The notes under the pieces were generated by a model, which was given only the letters and a program-made list of their open reading frames with translations, searched no databases and was not told the origin of the DNA. Shown piece after piece: positions 53,620 through 62,163 of a stretch of 64,000 nt of DNA; the first letter of the stretch is position 1; every line of letters starts with the position of its first letter. The position numbers and the translations under genes are program-made. Source of the stretch: Planctomycetota bacterium (lineage in GTDB: Bacteria; Planctomycetota; UBA1135; UBA2386); contig JACKIB010000013.1 of assembly GCA_020638695.1 (NCBI GenBank), positions 80,950 to 144,949 on the forward strand, in the 5' to 3' direction.

Positions 53620-54993
53620 TCACAGGCCGGCGAGCACGTCGTCGACGACACTGCCAATATCGCCCGCGCCGAGCAGCAATACCAGCTCACCGCCGCGCCG
53701 ATGGTCGCTCACCCGCGCCGCGAGGTCGTGCACGGTGCCGCCGCGCACCGCGTGCCCGCCGCGCGCGCGGATCGCCTCGACCAAGTCGCCGGCACTGACC
53801 TTGGACCGCACCTCGGCGCTCTCTCGCGCCCCGTAGATGTCCGAGACGATCGACTGATCGGCCTCGCTCAGCGCCTCGGCGAACTGTTCCAGCAGCCGCA
53901 GCGTGCGCTGGTGCTGGTGCGGCTCGAACGCGACCAGGATCCGCTGCGTGGGGAACCGCCGACGCGCGGCACGCAGCACCGCACGGATCTCCGCAGGATG
54001 GTGGGCATAGTCGTTGATCAACACCCCGCCGGCGGCGCCGCGCCGCATCTCGAAGCGCCGCTGCACCCCGCCGAACTGTCCGAGGCCGCGGCAGGCGAGC
54101 TCCGGGTCGGCGCCGACCACGCTGGCGAGGCCGAGCGCGAACAGCGCATTCTGCATCTGGAACCGGCCGTGGAGCTGCAGCTGGACCCGGGGCAGGCGGC
54201 GACCGCGCAGCATCGGCACGAACGAGTAGCGCCCCAGATCGTCGCGCACCTCGGCCGCGCGCACCTCGGCAAACAGCCCGTTGCCGACTCGCAGCACCGT
54301 GACATCTGAACTGAGCGCGCGCACGACACTGTCTGGGACGTCCTCTTCGACCAGGGCGGTGCCACCGGGGCGCACGCGGGCGAGGTAGCCGCCGAACGCC
54401 TCGTGCAGCTCCACCGCCGACGGATAGCAGTCGAAGTGGTCGTGGTCGACGTTGAGGATCGCGGCGCCGAACGGACGCAGTTGGTGGAACGAGCGGTTGA
54501 ACTCGCACGCTTCCACCACCAGCAGGTCGTCGGCTCCGCCATGGCCGTTGCCGCCGAGCTCCGGCACGTCGCCACCGATCAAGTGCGACGGATCGAGACC
54601 GGCGGCGCGCAACGCCGCGACGGTCCACGCGGTCGTGGTGGTCTTGCCGTGCGTGCCGGCGATCGCCAAGGTGCGACGTCCTTCGCTCAGCCGCCCGACG
54701 GCCTCGGCGTACAGCAGGCAGGTGAACCCACGCAGCTCGCACGCGCGGACCTCCGGGTCGTCGAGCGGCACGGCTGCGGAGCGCACCACGTAGCCGTTGG
54801 TACCGGTGATCTGCTCGGGACGGGGCGACGACCAACAGCGCACACCCTCCTCGGCCAGCTTGACGAGCACCTGGGGTGCCGCCGCATCGCTGCCGGTCAC
54901 ATCCTTGCCGGCGCCGTGCAGCAGCCGGGCCAACGCCGACATGCCGGCACCACCGATGCCGACCAGGTGGTAGCGGTCGCTGTCGTGGATCAA
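53620..54993 (-). CDS. murC: UDP-N-acetylmuramate-L-alanine ligase
   Basis: 457 residues. The start is TTG 54993, which overlaps the murG stop (TTGA); no better ATG or GTG exists before the nucleotide-binding motif RYHLVGIGGAGMSALARLL. Mur ligase motifs are AIAGTHGKTTTTAW, VEACEFNRSF, LNVDHDHFDCY, NDYAHHPAEI and AFEPHQHQRT. MurC attaches L-Ala to UDP-MurNAc. The overlap with murG suggests translational coupling, with a weak TTG start limiting output. Confidence 0.94.
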   Translation of the reverse strand: MIHDSDRYHLVGIGGAGMSALARLLHGAGKDVTGSDAAAPQVLVKLAEEGVRCWSSPRPEQITGTNGYVVRSAAVPLDDPEVRACELRGFTCLLYAEAVGRLSEGRRTLAIAGTHGKTTTTAWTVAALRAAGLDPSHLIGGDVPELGGNGHGGADDLLVVEACEFNRSFHQLRPFGAAILNVDHDHFDCYPSAVELHEAFGGYLARVRPGGTALVEEDVPDSVVRALSSDVTVLRVGNGLFAEVRAAEVRDDLGRYSFVPMLRGRRLPRVQLQLHGRFQMQNALFALGLASVVGADPELACRGLGQFGGVQRRFEMRRGAAGGVLINDYAHHPAEIRAVLRAARRRFPTQRILVAFEPHQHQRTLRLLEQFAEALSEADQSIVSDIYGARESAEVRSKVSAGDLVEAIRARGGHAVRGGTVHDLAARVSDHRRGGELVLLLGAGDIGSVVDDVLAGL

Positions 54994-56066
54994 TTGAGGG
55001 CGCCCCGTTCGGTCATGTCGCCAAGAATGCGTGCGCAAGGATCGCCGCTGGTGAGCGCCCGCGCGCGTTCCCCCATGGTCGCCAGCGACCCCGGCTCTGC
55101 CAACCACTGTTCCAGCCGCTCGCGCAGCGCCGGCGCGGTGAGCTCGGCCTCGCTCCACACCACGGCCGCGCCGGCGCGCTCCAACACGCGTCCGTTGTGC
55201 CACTGTTGGCGATCGCGATGATGCGGGTACGGAACGATGAGCGCGGCGCGCCCGGCGGTGGCCAGTTCCGCCACGGTGCCACCCCCGCCGCGGCAGATCA
55301 CCAAATCGGCCGCCGCGTACAGGCAGGCCATGTCCATCACGACCGGCCGAACCAACGCGTTCACCCGCGGCCGGTCGCCGTAGCGGCAGCGCACCTCCGC
55401 ATCCTGATCGGCGCCACTGAGGTGCACCACCTGGATCGGATCGCGCAGGCCGCCCAGCGCCTCCGGCACCACTTCGTTCAGCACCCGGGCACCCTGGCTG
55501 CCTCCGGTCACCAGGATGGTGGGGACGTCCGCCGACAGCCCGAGGTTGCGCCGCGCGGCAGAGCGATCGATCCGCCCCACCGCGGTGCGCAGCGGAGTTC
55601 CAGTGAGCACCCCGCGGCGCGGCATGTGGCGCGGCGGCAGCCCGAAGTAGACCCGTTCGGCCAGCGGCATCAGCAGTCGGTTCGCCCGCCCGGTGACCAC
55701 GTTCTGCTCCAGCAGGAACACCGGCAAACGAAGGCTGCGCGCCGCCAACGCGACTGGCACGGTGGTCCGACCGCCGGCACCGACCACCAGATCGACGTCG
55801 TGGTCGCGGAGGTACGCGCGCGCCGCCACGGTCGCCTGTAGGAGGCGCAGCGGTGCGCCGATCCCGGCGCGGCCAACTCGGAGTTCCTGCGCCTCGACCT
55901 GCGGTTCACCCGCGGCGCAGCGCTCCAGCAATGCGCTCTCCACCGCGCGCCCCTCGGTCAGCAGACTCGCCGAGTGCCCCGCGTCGAGAAGGGCACGGGC
56001 CAACGCCACCGCGGGCATCAGGTGCCCGCCAGTGCCGCTGCTGACCAAGCAGACGCGCTTCACCAC
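54990..56066 (-). CDS. murG: UDP-GlcNAc:lipid I N-acetylglucosaminyltransferase
   Basis: 358 residues, full length. It begins VKRVCLVSSGTGGHLMPAVALARAL, the GT28 N-terminal glycine-rich loop. Next come VVGAGGRTTVPVALAAR, FLLEQNVVTGRANRLL, a VTGGSQGARVLNEVVPEAL motif, and ICRGGGGTVAELATAGRAALIVPYPHHRDRQQ, which binds the UDP-GlcNAc. MurG makes lipid II from lipid I at the inner membrane surface. It starts 13 nt after the LysM gene and overlaps murC. Confidence 0.95.
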   Translation of the reverse strand: MVKRVCLVSSGTGGHLMPAVALARALLDAGHSASLLTEGRAVESALLERCAAGEPQVEAQELRVGRAGIGAPLRLLQATVAARAYLRDHDVDLVVGAGGRTTVPVALAARSLRLPVFLLEQNVVTGRANRLLMPLAERVYFGLPPRHMPRRGVLTGTPLRTAVGRIDRSAARRNLGLSADVPTILVTGGSQGARVLNEVVPEALGGLRDPIQVVHLSGADQDAEVRCRYGDRPRVNALVRPVVMDMACLYAAADLVICRGGGGTVAELATAGRAALIVPYPHHRDRQQWHNGRVLERAGAAVVWSEAELTAPALRERLEQWLAEPGSLATMGERARALTSGDPCARILGDMTERGALN

Positions 56067-56079
56067 GCTCGGCGCACGC

Positions 56080-56850
56080 TCACCGCGGGGGAAGCTTGAG
56101 GACCGTGCCTTCGACCACCGCGCTCGCGTCGCGGATGTTGTTCAGCTTCAGCAGGCGCGCGGTGTAGCCGGCGGCGGAGCTGCGGCCCACCACCCGCTCG
56201 GCGATCAGCCACGGGTTCTCGCCGGGTTGCACCTTGTGCGTGCCGCCGGCCACCAGCTTGCCCTCCGCCGGCGCGTCGCCGCGCTTCGTCGCCGCCTTCT
56301 TGGCGAGCTCGCGGTGCGGGATCTTGATGGTGCGCCCGGTCGGCAGCGAGCGCTCGCGCAGCCCTGGGTTGACCGCGAGGATCTTGCGCCACTGGTTGCG
56401 GTCGCCGAGGTAGGTGTGCGCCAGCGCCATCAAGTTGTCGTCCTTGGCGATGCGATGCTCGCGCAGCGGCTTCGAACCCCCGGTGTCGTCGGGTCGCTTG
56501 TCCGGGGCCGGCGCGGGCTTCTCGTGCACCGGTCCGGGCGCCGGCATGTTCTTCGGCTCCGCCTGCTGCTGGTCGGGGCGCTCCGCGCGACGGAACAAGG
56601 TCCGTTGCGCCTCGGCCTGCTCGAGTGCAGCAGACTGCTCCTTGCGCCGGATGTACTCCGCGACCTCGCGGCGGTAGTCCTCCGGAGTCTTGAGTTTGGG
56701 CTCGGTGCCGTGGTCCGACACCAGCTTGGTCTGTTGTGGGGTCTTCGGCGGGACCTGCGGGTCGCCGCCCCAGATCGCCACTCCCAAGATCAGGAAGATC
56801 ACCAGACAGAGCACGTAGAGTCCGTACCGTTCGAGCTGACCCATGGTCAT
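56080..56850 (-). CDS. Membrane-anchored double-LysM protein
   Basis: 256 residues. One N-terminal membrane helix (GLYVLCLVIFLILGVAIWGG, about 10-29) is followed by a charged coiled-coil and Pro-rich region. Two LysM domains follow at about 130-178 (REHRIAKDDNLMALAHTYLG, KILAVNPG, IKIP) and 203-256 (GTHKVQPGENPWLIAERVVG, LLKLNNI, LKLPP). LysM binds GlcNAc-containing glycan, so the protein probably links the inner membrane to peptidoglycan at division sites. Its ATG overlaps the ftsW stop by 4 nt and it lies 13 nt before murG, where dcw clusters do not normally carry such a gene. Confidence 0.88.
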   Translation of the reverse strand: MTMGQLERYGLYVLCLVIFLILGVAIWGGDPQVPPKTPQQTKLVSDHGTEPKLKTPEDYRREVAEYIRRKEQSAALEQAEAQRTLFRRAERPDQQQAEPKNMPAPGPVHEKPAPAPDKRPDDTGGSKPLREHRIAKDDNLMALAHTYLGDRNQWRKILAVNPGLRERSLPTGRTIKIPHRELAKKAATKRGDAPAEGKLVAGGTHKVQPGENPWLIAERVVGRSSAAGYTARLLKLNNIRDASAVVEGTVLKLPPR

Positions 56851-57983
56851 CGCCTCCAGAAGTTGCCCCGGGCGTCCGCCCGCGCTGCATTACCGACAAG
56901 TCCGACGGCGGCGAGATAGGTCACCAGACCGGTCCCCCCCGAGCTCAGGAAGGGCAGGTCGATGCCCTTGGCCGGAGCCAACCCCGTCACCACGAGAAGA
57001 TTGATCGTCGCCTGCATGCAGATCGCGACGACCAGTCCCAAGACGACGCTCCGCAGGAATCGGTCGCGGCAGCCCAGCACCAGGCGCATGCCGGCGATCC
57101 CGATCGTTGCGTAGAGCGACAACACCAACAGCGATCCGATCAGGCCGAGCTCCTCGCCGATCGCCGCGAACACGAAGTCGTTGTGGACCTCGGGCACGTA
57201 GCCCATCTTCATCCAGCCGTTGCCGAGTCCGACGCCGGTGAGCCCGCCCGAGGCGATTGCCACCAGCGACTGCCACACCTGCCCGCCGCGCTCGGGGTGC
57301 AGGAAGCCGACCAAGCGATCCACCGCGTACGCCTTCTGCGCGACGACGAACACCAGACCGGCGAGGCCCGGGATCGCGACCAGCGCGAAGTGACGGAACG
57401 GCACCCCGGCGACGATCGCCATGCAGCTGCACAGCGCCAGTACGAACACCGCGTTGCCGTTGTCCGGCTGCTTCAGCAGCCCCGCCGCCAGCACCACGAC
57501 CGGCAGCATGATGCGCAGCGTGCCAGCGCGCAGCTCGCGGATCCGATCCCCGGTCCGCGCGATGCTGCGCGCCACGTAGACCACCGCCAGCAGCCGGGCC
57601 AACTCGACCGGCTGGAACTGGGTGCCCGCGACGTGGATCCAGCGGCGCGCGCCGCCCACCGGGGTGCCGAGGATCGCTGCCCACCACACCCCGGCGACCG
57701 CCACCCAGAACAACAGCGGCACGGTCCGCCACAGCAGCTGCATCGGCACCATCGCCACGCCGACGAACAGCACCAGTCCGACTGCCAACTTGGCGCCCTG
57801 GGTCTTCATCACGGCCAGCGCGCCCGCTCCTTCGCGCGCGCCAGAGATCGACACGGCCATGATCAGACCGAAGCAACACAGCACCACGGTCGCCAGCATC
57901 AGCCAATCGAGCGCGCGGCGGGTGGTGGCTGCCGGCGCCGCAGCGTCGTCGAGCGCGTGGATCGCGGCAGGGGTGCGCATCAA
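56847..57983 (-). CDS. ftsW: Peptidoglycan glycosyltransferase FtsW (SEDS family)
   Basis: 378 residues with about ten membrane helices. SEDS marks are the RRWIHVAGTQFQPVELARLLAVVYVA segment, LLKQPDNGNAVFVLALC, LVGFLHPERGGQVWQSLVAIASGGLTGVGLGNGWMKMGYVPEVHNDFVFAAIGEELGL in pieces, and the C-terminal LPFLSSGGTGLVTYLAAVGLVGN. FtsW polymerises lipid II at the septum together with the class b PBP encoded at the head of this cluster. It overlaps mraY by 4 nt and the LysM gene by 4 nt. Confidence 0.95.
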   Translation of the reverse strand: MMRTPAAIHALDDAAAPAATTRRALDWLMLATVVLCCFGLIMAVSISGAREGAGALAVMKTQGAKLAVGLVLFVGVAMVPMQLLWRTVPLLFWVAVAGVWWAAILGTPVGGARRWIHVAGTQFQPVELARLLAVVYVARSIARTGDRIRELRAGTLRIMLPVVVLAAGLLKQPDNGNAVFVLALCSCMAIVAGVPFRHFALVAIPGLAGLVFVVAQKAYAVDRLVGFLHPERGGQVWQSLVAIASGGLTGVGLGNGWMKMGYVPEVHNDFVFAAIGEELGLIGSLLVLSLYATIGIAGMRLVLGCRDRFLRSVVLGLVVAICMQATINLLVVTGLAPAKGIDLPFLSSGGTGLVTYLAAVGLVGNAARADARGNFWRR

Positions 57984-59101
57984 CGGATCTTCAGCAGCAG
58001 CACGAGGCCGAACAGCGCCAGCAACGCGGCGCAGATCCAGATTCGCACGACGAGTCGAGTCTCGGGGACACCACCGAACTGGAAGTGATGGTGGAGCGGC
58101 GCGCAGCGAAAGACCCGTTGCCCGGTGGTCTGGAACGACACGACCTGCACGATGACCGACACAGCCTCGGCGACGAACACCCCTCCGATGAGGAACAGAA
58201 CCAGCTCCGTCCTGCTGACCAATGCGACGTAGCCCAAGGCACCGCCCAGTGCCAGTGAGCCGACGTCACCCATGAAGACGCGAGCCGGAGGCGCGTTGTA
58301 CCACAAGAACGCGAGCGATGCACCAAGCAATGCGCCGAGCATCACCGTCAGCTCACCGCTTCCGGCCACGTGGTTGAGCAGCAAGTACTCCGACCAGCGG
58401 CTGCTCCCGACCACGTAGGTGATACCGGCGTAGGCTGCCGCGGCGATCGCCACGCAACCGATCGCCAGGCCGTCCAGCCCATCGGTCAAGTTGACCGCGT
58501 TCGCCGTCCCGGTCAGCACGAGCGTCGCGACCGCCAGGAACGGCAGCCCGCCAGCCCACGACAGTGCGACCACCGGCCCCTGCACGAACGGCACGTAGAA
58601 CTGTGGGCCACCGCGCTGCGCTTCGAGCCCGGCGTGGTGCTGCAGGATCCAGGCGACCAACAGCGCACCGGCGCTGAGCCACAACTGCTTGGTGCGCTTC
58701 GACAGGCCCTTGCTCCCCGCCACGCGCAGCTTCACCCAGTCGTCGACGAAGCCGACCACCGCGTACCACGCGACCAACAACAGGCCAGGCCACCCGAAAG
58801 TGTTGTGCGCATCGAACCGCAGCCACAGAAGGGCCGAGACGAGCATCCCGCCGATCAGGAACAGACCGCCCATGGTCGGCGTCCCGCGCTTGCCCTGATG
58901 CAGCCGCGCCAGCGCTTCGGAGTCGGTCTTGTCGGTGTCCTCGCGCAGACCGAGCCGCGCGAAGCGGTCGATCAGCAGCCGCCCGAGCCACAGGCTGAGC
59001 AGGAACGCGGTGAGGATCGCCAGCACCCCACGCACCGAGATGTACTGCAACAGACCGGCGCCGGGCAGACTGGAGAACTCCCTGGCCAGCTCGTACAGCA
59101 C
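57980..59101 (-). CDS. mraY: Phospho-N-acetylmuramoyl-pentapeptide transferase
   Basis: 373 residues with ten predicted membrane helices. Catalytic sequences include LHQGKRGTPTMGGLFLI, VGFVDDWVKL (the DD pair), TANAVNLTDGLDGLAIGC and RVFMGDVGSLALGGALG, plus the APLHHHFQFGGVPE His motif. MraY transfers phospho-MurNAc-pentapeptide to undecaprenyl phosphate to make lipid I. Its start lies 117 nt after the murF stop, the longest gap in the cluster. The stop overlaps the ftsW start, the position where murD usually lies in dcw clusters. Confidence 0.96.
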   Translation of the reverse strand: MLYELAREFSSLPGAGLLQYISVRGVLAILTAFLLSLWLGRLLIDRFARLGLREDTDKTDSEALARLHQGKRGTPTMGGLFLIGGMLVSALLWLRFDAHNTFGWPGLLLVAWYAVVGFVDDWVKLRVAGSKGLSKRTKQLWLSAGALLVAWILQHHAGLEAQRGGPQFYVPFVQGPVVALSWAGGLPFLAVATLVLTGTANAVNLTDGLDGLAIGCVAIAAAAYAGITYVVGSSRWSEYLLLNHVAGSGELTVMLGALLGASLAFLWYNAPPARVFMGDVGSLALGGALGYVALVSRTELVLFLIGGVFVAEAVSVIVQVVSFQTTGQRVFRCAPLHHHFQFGGVPETRLVVRIWICAALLALFGLVLLLKIR

Positions 59102-59220
59102 CGCGGTTCAGCCCCGACTGGTCACGGTCGGGGTGCCGCGATGTAGCACATCGCCTCCGAGCAGGGAACCAGCAACAACACTGCGCGATCTCGCGACGCT
59201 GCTCATGAATGGTCCGAGCT
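59102..59220 (-). repeat. Dispersed MITE-like element, copy C (partial), between murF and mraY
   Basis: On the minus strand the sequence after the murF stop reads CGGACCATTCATGAGCAGCG then TCGCGAGATCGCGCAG, matching the left end of copies A and B. Beyond about 40 nt it diverges but retains a CGGAGGCG stretch. Two hairpins follow: GCGATGT-AGC-ACATCGC (59138-59154) and CCCCGAC/GTCGGGG near 59113-59133. They could attenuate read-through into mraY. Confidence 0.7.
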
Positions 59221-60658
59221 AGCTCGGTTGCTGCATCGGTGCCGCGGCGTACTGCGCTGCGAGTCCATCGACCAAGCGCTCCAAGCCGACCGCGCGGGAA
59301 GCCTTGCACAGCAAGGTGTCGCCGGCGCGCAGCTCGCCGCGGAGCAGCTCGAGCGCCGCGTGGGCATCGCTGGTGCGGTGCACCGCGGACTGCGGCATGC
59401 CGGCGGCCAACGCCGCTTCGGCGATCGCCTGCGCGCCTTCCCCGACCGCGATGAGCACGTCGATCCCCGCCTCCGCCACCGCCTCGCCGAGTTCGCTGTG
59501 CAGAGCCAGCGAGCGCGGACCGAGTTCGAGCATCTCGCCCAGCGCCACCAGGCGGCGACCCTTCACCGGCAGGCCGGCGACCGCCCGCAACCCGGCTTTC
59601 GCTGACGCCGGGTTGGCGTTGTAGGTGTCGTCGATCACCACGACGTCGCCGAGCTGCTTGCGCTCGAGGCGGCGCGCGCTGAGTGGCGCCTCACACAGCC
59701 CGGCGAGGATGTCGTCGAGCGGCACGCCGAGCTCACTCGCGGCAGCGATCGTGAACAAGGCGTTGTAGACGTTGTGCGAACCGAGGTGTGGCAGCGTCAC
59801 CGGGGTCTCGCCCTGCAGCCGGAACGAGGTGCCGAGGCCGTGGAAGCTGAGGTCGGTGGCGAACCAGTCCGCTTCGCGGTCGAGCCGCACCTCGACGGTG
59901 CGGGCCCGGGTCGCCGCACGCAGCAGCGGGCTGCGCGGATCGTCGCCGTTGAGGATCGCCAGTCCGTCCTCGCGCAGCGCCGCGACCAACCGCGACTTCT
60001 CGTAGGCCACCCCCTCGACCGAGCCGAGTCGCATCAAGTGGCTCTCGTCGATCCGCGTGACGATGCCGATGTCCGGCTGCACCACTTCGGCCAGCCGCGC
60101 GATCTCGCCCGGGCCGCTGGTTCCCATCTCGACCACCGCGACCTCGGTTTCGGGCCGCAGATGGAACAGGGTCAGCGGCACACCGATGTGGTTGTTGAAC
60201 GACTTCGGCGAACCGATCGTCGGCACCACGCGCTCCAGCACCCGCCACAGCATGTCCTTGGTGCTGGTCTTGCCACACGAACCGGTGATTCCGACCACCT
60301 TGGCGCGGTGTTGCCGGCGGTGGTCCTGCGCCAGCCGGAGCAACGCGGCGAACGTGTCCTCGACGCGGACCACGAATGCCCCGCTGCACAGCAGGTTGCG
60401 CGACACCGGCCGGCACACCACCGCACCGGCTGCACCCCGGGCGAACGCTTCGGACAGGAAGGTGTGGCCGTCGAACTTCTCGCCGGGCAAGGCGACGAAG
60501 CAGTCGCCGGCGCGCAGCTCGCGGCTGTCCGTGACCACGCGCCCCGCCGGGTTGCCGCGGCGCAGCACCCGCCCGGCACACACTTCGGCGATGTGCGCAG
60601 GTGCGAGCAACGCGCGGCGGTCGCCGCGCAGACGGGTCGCCAGTTCGGTGGGCATCAT
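59219..60658 (-). CDS. murF: UDP-MurNAc-tripeptide D-alanyl-D-alanine ligase
   Basis: 479 residues. The N-terminal UDP-binding domain (GRVVTDSRELRAGDCFVALPGEKFDGHTF) is followed by the ATP site VVGITGSCGKTSTKDML, VVEMGTSGPGEIARLA, VTRIDESHL, and a C-terminal domain with VVIDDTYNANPASAKAGLRAV. MurF adds D-Ala-D-Ala to complete the pentapeptide. It overlaps murE by 4 nt. Its stop is followed at once by repeat copy C. Confidence 0.95.
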   Translation of the reverse strand: MMPTELATRLRGDRRALLAPAHIAEVCAGRVLRRGNPAGRVVTDSRELRAGDCFVALPGEKFDGHTFLSEAFARGAAGAVVCRPVSRNLLCSGAFVVRVEDTFAALLRLAQDHRRQHRAKVVGITGSCGKTSTKDMLWRVLERVVPTIGSPKSFNNHIGVPLTLFHLRPETEVAVVEMGTSGPGEIARLAEVVQPDIGIVTRIDESHLMRLGSVEGVAYEKSRLVAALREDGLAILNGDDPRSPLLRAATRARTVEVRLDREADWFATDLSFHGLGTSFRLQGETPVTLPHLGSHNVYNALFTIAAASELGVPLDDILAGLCEAPLSARRLERKQLGDVVVIDDTYNANPASAKAGLRAVAGLPVKGRRLVALGEMLELGPRSLALHSELGEAVAEAGIDVLIAVGEGAQAIAEAALAAGMPQSAVHRTSDAHAALELLRGELRAGDTLLCKASRAVGLERLVDGLAAQYAAAPMQQPS

Positions 60659-62163
60659 GATCGGCTCCCTCGCGTCTGCAGGGCGACGCGCGCCTCTTCT
60701 CGGTCGTCGAACGGAACCACGCGGTCGCGCAGCACCTGGTAGCTCTCGTGCCCCTTGCCGGCGATCAGCACGGTGTCCCCCGGCCGTGCCTCGCGCACCG
60801 CCTGCCGGATCGCCTCGGCGCGGTCGACCACGCGGTAGAAGTGGGATGCGCTGCCGTTCACACCCTTCGCCATGTCGTCGAGGATCTCCTCCGGATCCTC
60901 CGAGCGGGGGTTGTCGCTGGTCATGAAGCCGATTTGGGCGAACCGCGCCACGGCGCCGCTCATCAGCGGCCGCTTGGTGCGGTCGCGATCACCGCCACAA
61001 CCGAACACCACCACCAACCGGCCACGGGTCATCGCCGAAAGCGTCGAGCACACCTGCTCGAGCGCATCCGGAGTGTGCGCGTAGTCGACGAACACCTGCA
61101 CACCGCTCTGGCGCCCGACCAGCTCGAGCCGGCCATCCACCGCCAGCGCCCCCTCGAGCGCCGCGGCGATCCCCAGTTCCGAGACGCCGAGCGACAGTGC
61201 GGCACTCGCCGCTGCCAGCGCGTTCTGCACATTGTGCCGGCCCGGCAGCCGCAGCAGCAGCTCGACCCGCCCGCGCGGCATCACCAACTCGAACCGGGTG
61301 CCCTCCAGCGTGCAGCGCAGGTTCTCGCCGCGCACCCGCGCCAACGGGTGCAGGCCGAAGGTACTGGTGTGAACCTGATCCCGCACCGCTTCCAGCATCA
61401 CCTGAGACCACTTCGAGTCGAGCGAAATGCTGGCGGTCGCTCCAGGCTGCAGCATGGAGAACAACCGCGCCTTGGTCTTGGCGTAGTCGGCGAGCGTGCC
61501 GTGGTAGTCGAGGTGGTCCTGCGAGAGGTTGGTGAACACGCCGGCGGCGAGCCGAAGCCCCCGCACGCGCTCCTGGGCCAGTGCGTGGCTGCTGACCTCC
61601 ATCACGCATCCGCCCGCACCGCGGTCGGCCATCTCGCGCAGATAGCCGTTGAGACGCAGCGGATCGGGCGTGGTGTTGGTGGTCGACAAGTTACGGCCGG
61701 CGAACTGCATGCCGTTGGTGCCGATCACCCCGACCGTCAGCCCTTCGACCTCGATGCACTGGCGCACCAAGTGGGCGACCGTGGTCTTGCCGTTGGTGCC
61801 GGTCACCCCGACCACCGGCAGCTCGTGCGACGGGTTGCCGTAGTAGAAACACGCCGCATCGGCCAGCGCCTGGCGGGCGTTGCGCACCACCAACACCGGG
61901 CACGGCAGGTTGAGCGCCTCCTCGGCGACCACCGCGACCGCACCGCGCTTCACCGCCTCGGCGGCGTAGGCGCTGCCGTTGTGCCGGGTGCCGTGGATGG
62001 CGAAGAACACGTTCCCGGGCTGCACCTCGCCGGAATAGAACGACAGACCCTCCGCCGTGAGGTGGCGGAAGCGGTGCACCTCGCGGGGCGACAGGGTGTC
62101 GACGAGGGCCTGGAGGTGCACCACCCCCAGACTGCGCGGAAGGCCCGATGAATACGCAATCAC
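60655..62163 (-). CDS. murE: UDP-MurNAc-L-Ala-D-Glu:meso-diaminopimelate ligase
   Basis: 502 residues from GTG 62163, which overlaps the stop of the PBP gene (GTGA). Motifs are GVTGTNGKTTVAHLV, TTPDPLRLNGYL, EVSSHALAQERVRGL, FTNLSQDHLDYHGT, VDYAHTPDALEQV, FGCGGDRDRTKRP and SDNPRSEDPEEI. The DNPR tetrapeptide starting at Asp417 is the meso-diaminopimelate specificity motif, so the cell wall should contain DAP. The conserved carbamylated Lys site lies in the YAKTKARLF region. Confidence 0.95.
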   Translation of the reverse strand: MIAYSSGLPRSLGVVHLQALVDTLSPREVHRFRHLTAEGLSFYSGEVQPGNVFFAIHGTRHNGSAYAAEAVKRGAVAVVAEEALNLPCPVLVVRNARQALADAACFYYGNPSHELPVVGVTGTNGKTTVAHLVRQCIEVEGLTVGVIGTNGMQFAGRNLSTTNTTPDPLRLNGYLREMADRGAGGCVMEVSSHALAQERVRGLRLAAGVFTNLSQDHLDYHGTLADYAKTKARLFSMLQPGATASISLDSKWSQVMLEAVRDQVHTSTFGLHPLARVRGENLRCTLEGTRFELVMPRGRVELLLRLPGRHNVQNALAAASAALSLGVSELGIAAALEGALAVDGRLELVGRQSGVQVFVDYAHTPDALEQVCSTLSAMTRGRLVVVFGCGGDRDRTKRPLMSGAVARFAQIGFMTSDNPRSEDPEEILDDMAKGVNGSASHFYRVVDRAEAIRQAVREARPGDTVLIAGKGHESYQVLRDRVVPFDDREEARVALQTRGSRS

